A stretch of 64,000 nucleotides of DNA from assembly GCA_003344405.1 (NCBI GenBank), contig NOWV01000148.1, positions 1 through 64,000 of the forward strand, written 5' to 3'. This DNA is from Trichoplax sp. H2 (taxonomy: Eukaryota; Placozoa; Uniplacotomia; Trichoplacea). Within the stretch, counting starts at the first letter, position 1; the number at the start of each line of letters is the position of its first letter. The notes beneath the pieces are model-generated. The model ran no database searches. It was not told the origin of the DNA and was given only the letters and a program-made list of their open reading frames with translations. The position numbers were made by a program, and so were the translations under genes. This document shows, piece after piece, positions 61,601-64,000 of this stretch.

Positions 61601-64000
61601 TACCCTAGGGTTACCTGCAATTTCTTAGATTGGTTCTTGGTGATGAATTTTGGACTGAAGACGGTAATTCATCCAATGTTTGACAGTAAGGCAAGTTTCT
61701 ATCCAGCAGATGTAAAATAAAATAAGGAATTAAAGAAAGTAAAAGATAAATAATAATTAAAAAATAAGTAATAAATAATATAATGATGCTAAAAGATATT
61801 TCGAGATATTTCGCAAAAATGGATATCTCAAATTATTGCAAATAATGATATTATAAGTCTAATTAGTTCTTAAATTATATGTTCCCTTAGTTTTTTTCCA
61901 ATAGAAGTCTCTAAGGTACCTTATTTTTATTTAAGGCGCCATAGAACTACTATAATGTAACTATCTGGTATAGTTTGATGGGATAGACTTAATCGCTAGA
62001 TGCTTTAAAATCTTGTAAGATTGTACTGAGAGGTTAAGCATAACAATGTGAACTAATTTATTAAAAAAGGGCTGTTTGCAGTATCTAAAATTAATAAAAC
62101 AACGAACGTGTTACGAAATAGCGAATCTCAGGATCTTTCTGGTTAAGCTTTGCTTTTATTAAATATGTTTATTCTTTTAATCAGATCTGACAGATATTTA
62201 AAACTGGTTGTATCATACAAGTTGAGCTTAATTATTTGATTGAAATAGCAATAAATTGGCGTATTTCTCATTTCTTTTATTATTGAATGTGAATAATGCG
62301 CCTAATCTGTATATTTTATTACTAAACTACTTCATAATAGAATGCACGCAATAATCTGATTGAGTTGGCCATAAATTGCCATAGTTATTTATTCCTCTTC
62401 AATTTCCCAACTTAATTCAATGTAAGCAAATGCAATCAGTATGGTTTTATAGTATTCAAAAGTCATTATATTCGTAAGTAGAAGCTACACTGTCACAAAG
62501 GCCAAAAGACCCTATCTGTACTATAAATTGATTTTTAAGCAGTTAATTTACACATTCAAAGTCTTGAGCATACACAATTACTTCAGTGACTTTGAATAGA
62601 ATATAATAAAGCACTAATAATTTCATATAAATATCTAGAACAAAGTGAAGGCTGAGATAAATTCTACTGAGCATTCATAAACGTAATAGTCGAGTATGTT
62701 TCAAATTGTCTAGCCCGATTGTTGCATATGTTATGGTGTTATGAACAATGAAGGCATCACTAAATGCAATTTTATTTTCATATGCCAGACTTTATGATAG
62801 CATAAAACTAGTGAAATCTTACCTGGTACTTTCCAATTTTAAAACTGTGTGATTTGCACTGTCCCCAGAAAATAGCTTGACAATCTATTAAAGTGGTAAT
62901 TTTGCATTAAGTTGAAATATATTACTGATACGTTAAATATGTATAAATAAATTTTAAAGCTATAAATGGAGATCTTTTCCTTATTCGTAAGTAAATTTTT
63001 ATGACCCTAATTAAATGAAGTAACCTTATTATGAAGGAGACGTTAACTAAGTAAAGAGATCAGAAAGTATAGACTTCATAATTGCATCAATATACTCGTT
63101 TCTTGTGCGCATATAATATTAATCAAATATTATAGTACTCATAACAACTTTGAACTAGTGGCATAAGGATTTCTATTATAAATTTTTAAAATTAATTTTT
63201 TTCTCGCTGATTTATCTTGAAATCTATTGTTATCCTGACTTAGCAATCCTTCAAAAAACGAAGCATAAATCATATCTAGACTTTCTCAGACAAGGTACAT
63301 AACATCTTGATCATACGCACAAAAGTTGTAAGCCGTATGATCATGACAGTAAATGAATATGCAGCTACTAACACTAGCTTCGAATTATATTTACTCGATC
63401 ATAGCAATACGTGACAAATTATTGGGAAGTTTAATATCGATCTTGATATAACGTAATTTTAACAGATAATAAACAACTACTGATTTGACGTTTTTGGTAT
63501 TCAAGAACTAATATTTCATTTTCAACGGTATCTGTAGAAGCTAGCACTATACTTCAAGATAATATAAAGCCAATAAATATGATATCGATTCAATTAAATC
63601 ATATACTCGTAAGAAGAATTCCACTGACGCTATATTGTAATTGATATATTACATATTTAAGTAAAGTTATCAAAATATATTTAAAGCTTCCAGTTATGTA
63701 ATCACGACCAACTATATAAGTCTAGAATAAAAGGATTAAAAAATTCATGAAAATAAACTAAATGTTCTATAGCATACAGTTTTTTGGATGTCTTTCGTTA
63801 GCTGTGGAGAAATATCAAAGTTTCCTGTCTCCCTTAAGGAATTGAACTCCAGATTTTTGATAACCAAGCTGCAATTCCAGTAAAGTCGTTTTATAGGGCT
63901 ATTGGTTGCACCTTCAATAGGAAAATAATTCATACGATTTTACGAATGTAAAAATGTTGTGGTTATAACAAGACCCAAATTTATCTGTGTTATAAGATGC
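58603..64000. other. Long AT-rich stretch without recognised genes
   Basis: About 5.4 kb with dense stops in all frames. The longest frames (58873-59103 and 63745-63933, both minus) show no family motif. No tRNA, rRNA or clear repeat was found. It could be intronic or intergenic. Confidence 0.45.

Overview
This window reads as nuclear DNA of an early-branching animal. It is AT-rich. Its genes are split by mostly short GT-AG introns, and the recognisable proteins are metazoan: eEF2 kinase, gankyrin, canopy, an SVOP-type transporter, ADAM10-like protease, and LGR-like and adhesion-like 7TM receptors. Long kinesin-light-chain-like TPR arrays, intronless paralogues and compact introns would fit a placozoan, but that placement is inference.

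Layout. 1-1040: decayed 3'-to-5' remnant of a TPR-array gene (minus). 3018-4663: canopy-family ER protein (minus). 7480-8240: start of an unrecognised secreted or membrane protein (minus). 10779-12869: complete five-exon PSMD10/gankyrin (minus). 13253-13334: tRNA-Leu(AAG) (minus). 14920-15816: MRPL58/ICT1 (plus). 16782-21382: eEF2 kinase (minus), divergent from an SVOP-like transporter at 22735-26787 (plus). The 1.3 kb between these two is packed with TGTACA-type palindromes and a 41-bp tandem duplication. 27630-32264: one uninterrupted exon for a 1544-residue protein with 31-32 TPR units of 42 residues (minus). 36806-42646: three related GNAT acetyltransferase copies, one intact and two damaged. 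42924-44748: partial glycinamide ribonucleotide synthetase gene that looks disabled (minus). 45448-45800: fragment of a second SVOP-like transporter (plus). 46928-48586: intronless ADAM10-like membrane protease with a truncated disintegrin region (minus). 51745-52471: decayed LGR-like receptor (plus). 53929-56446: adhesion/secretin-like receptor (minus). 56548-57150: direct and inverted repeats. 57999-58602: probable solo LTR. From 58603 to the end I recognise no gene.

The genes do not form one pathway. Housekeeping genes (proteasome assembly, mitoribosome rescue, translation-elongation control) dominate the first 27 kb. The second half is gene-family territory: expansions, truncated paralogues and repeat debris. 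Exon boundaries were accepted only where GT/AG signals, codon phase and recalled family similarity agreed. All family assignments rest on recognition of sequence motifs, not on a search.
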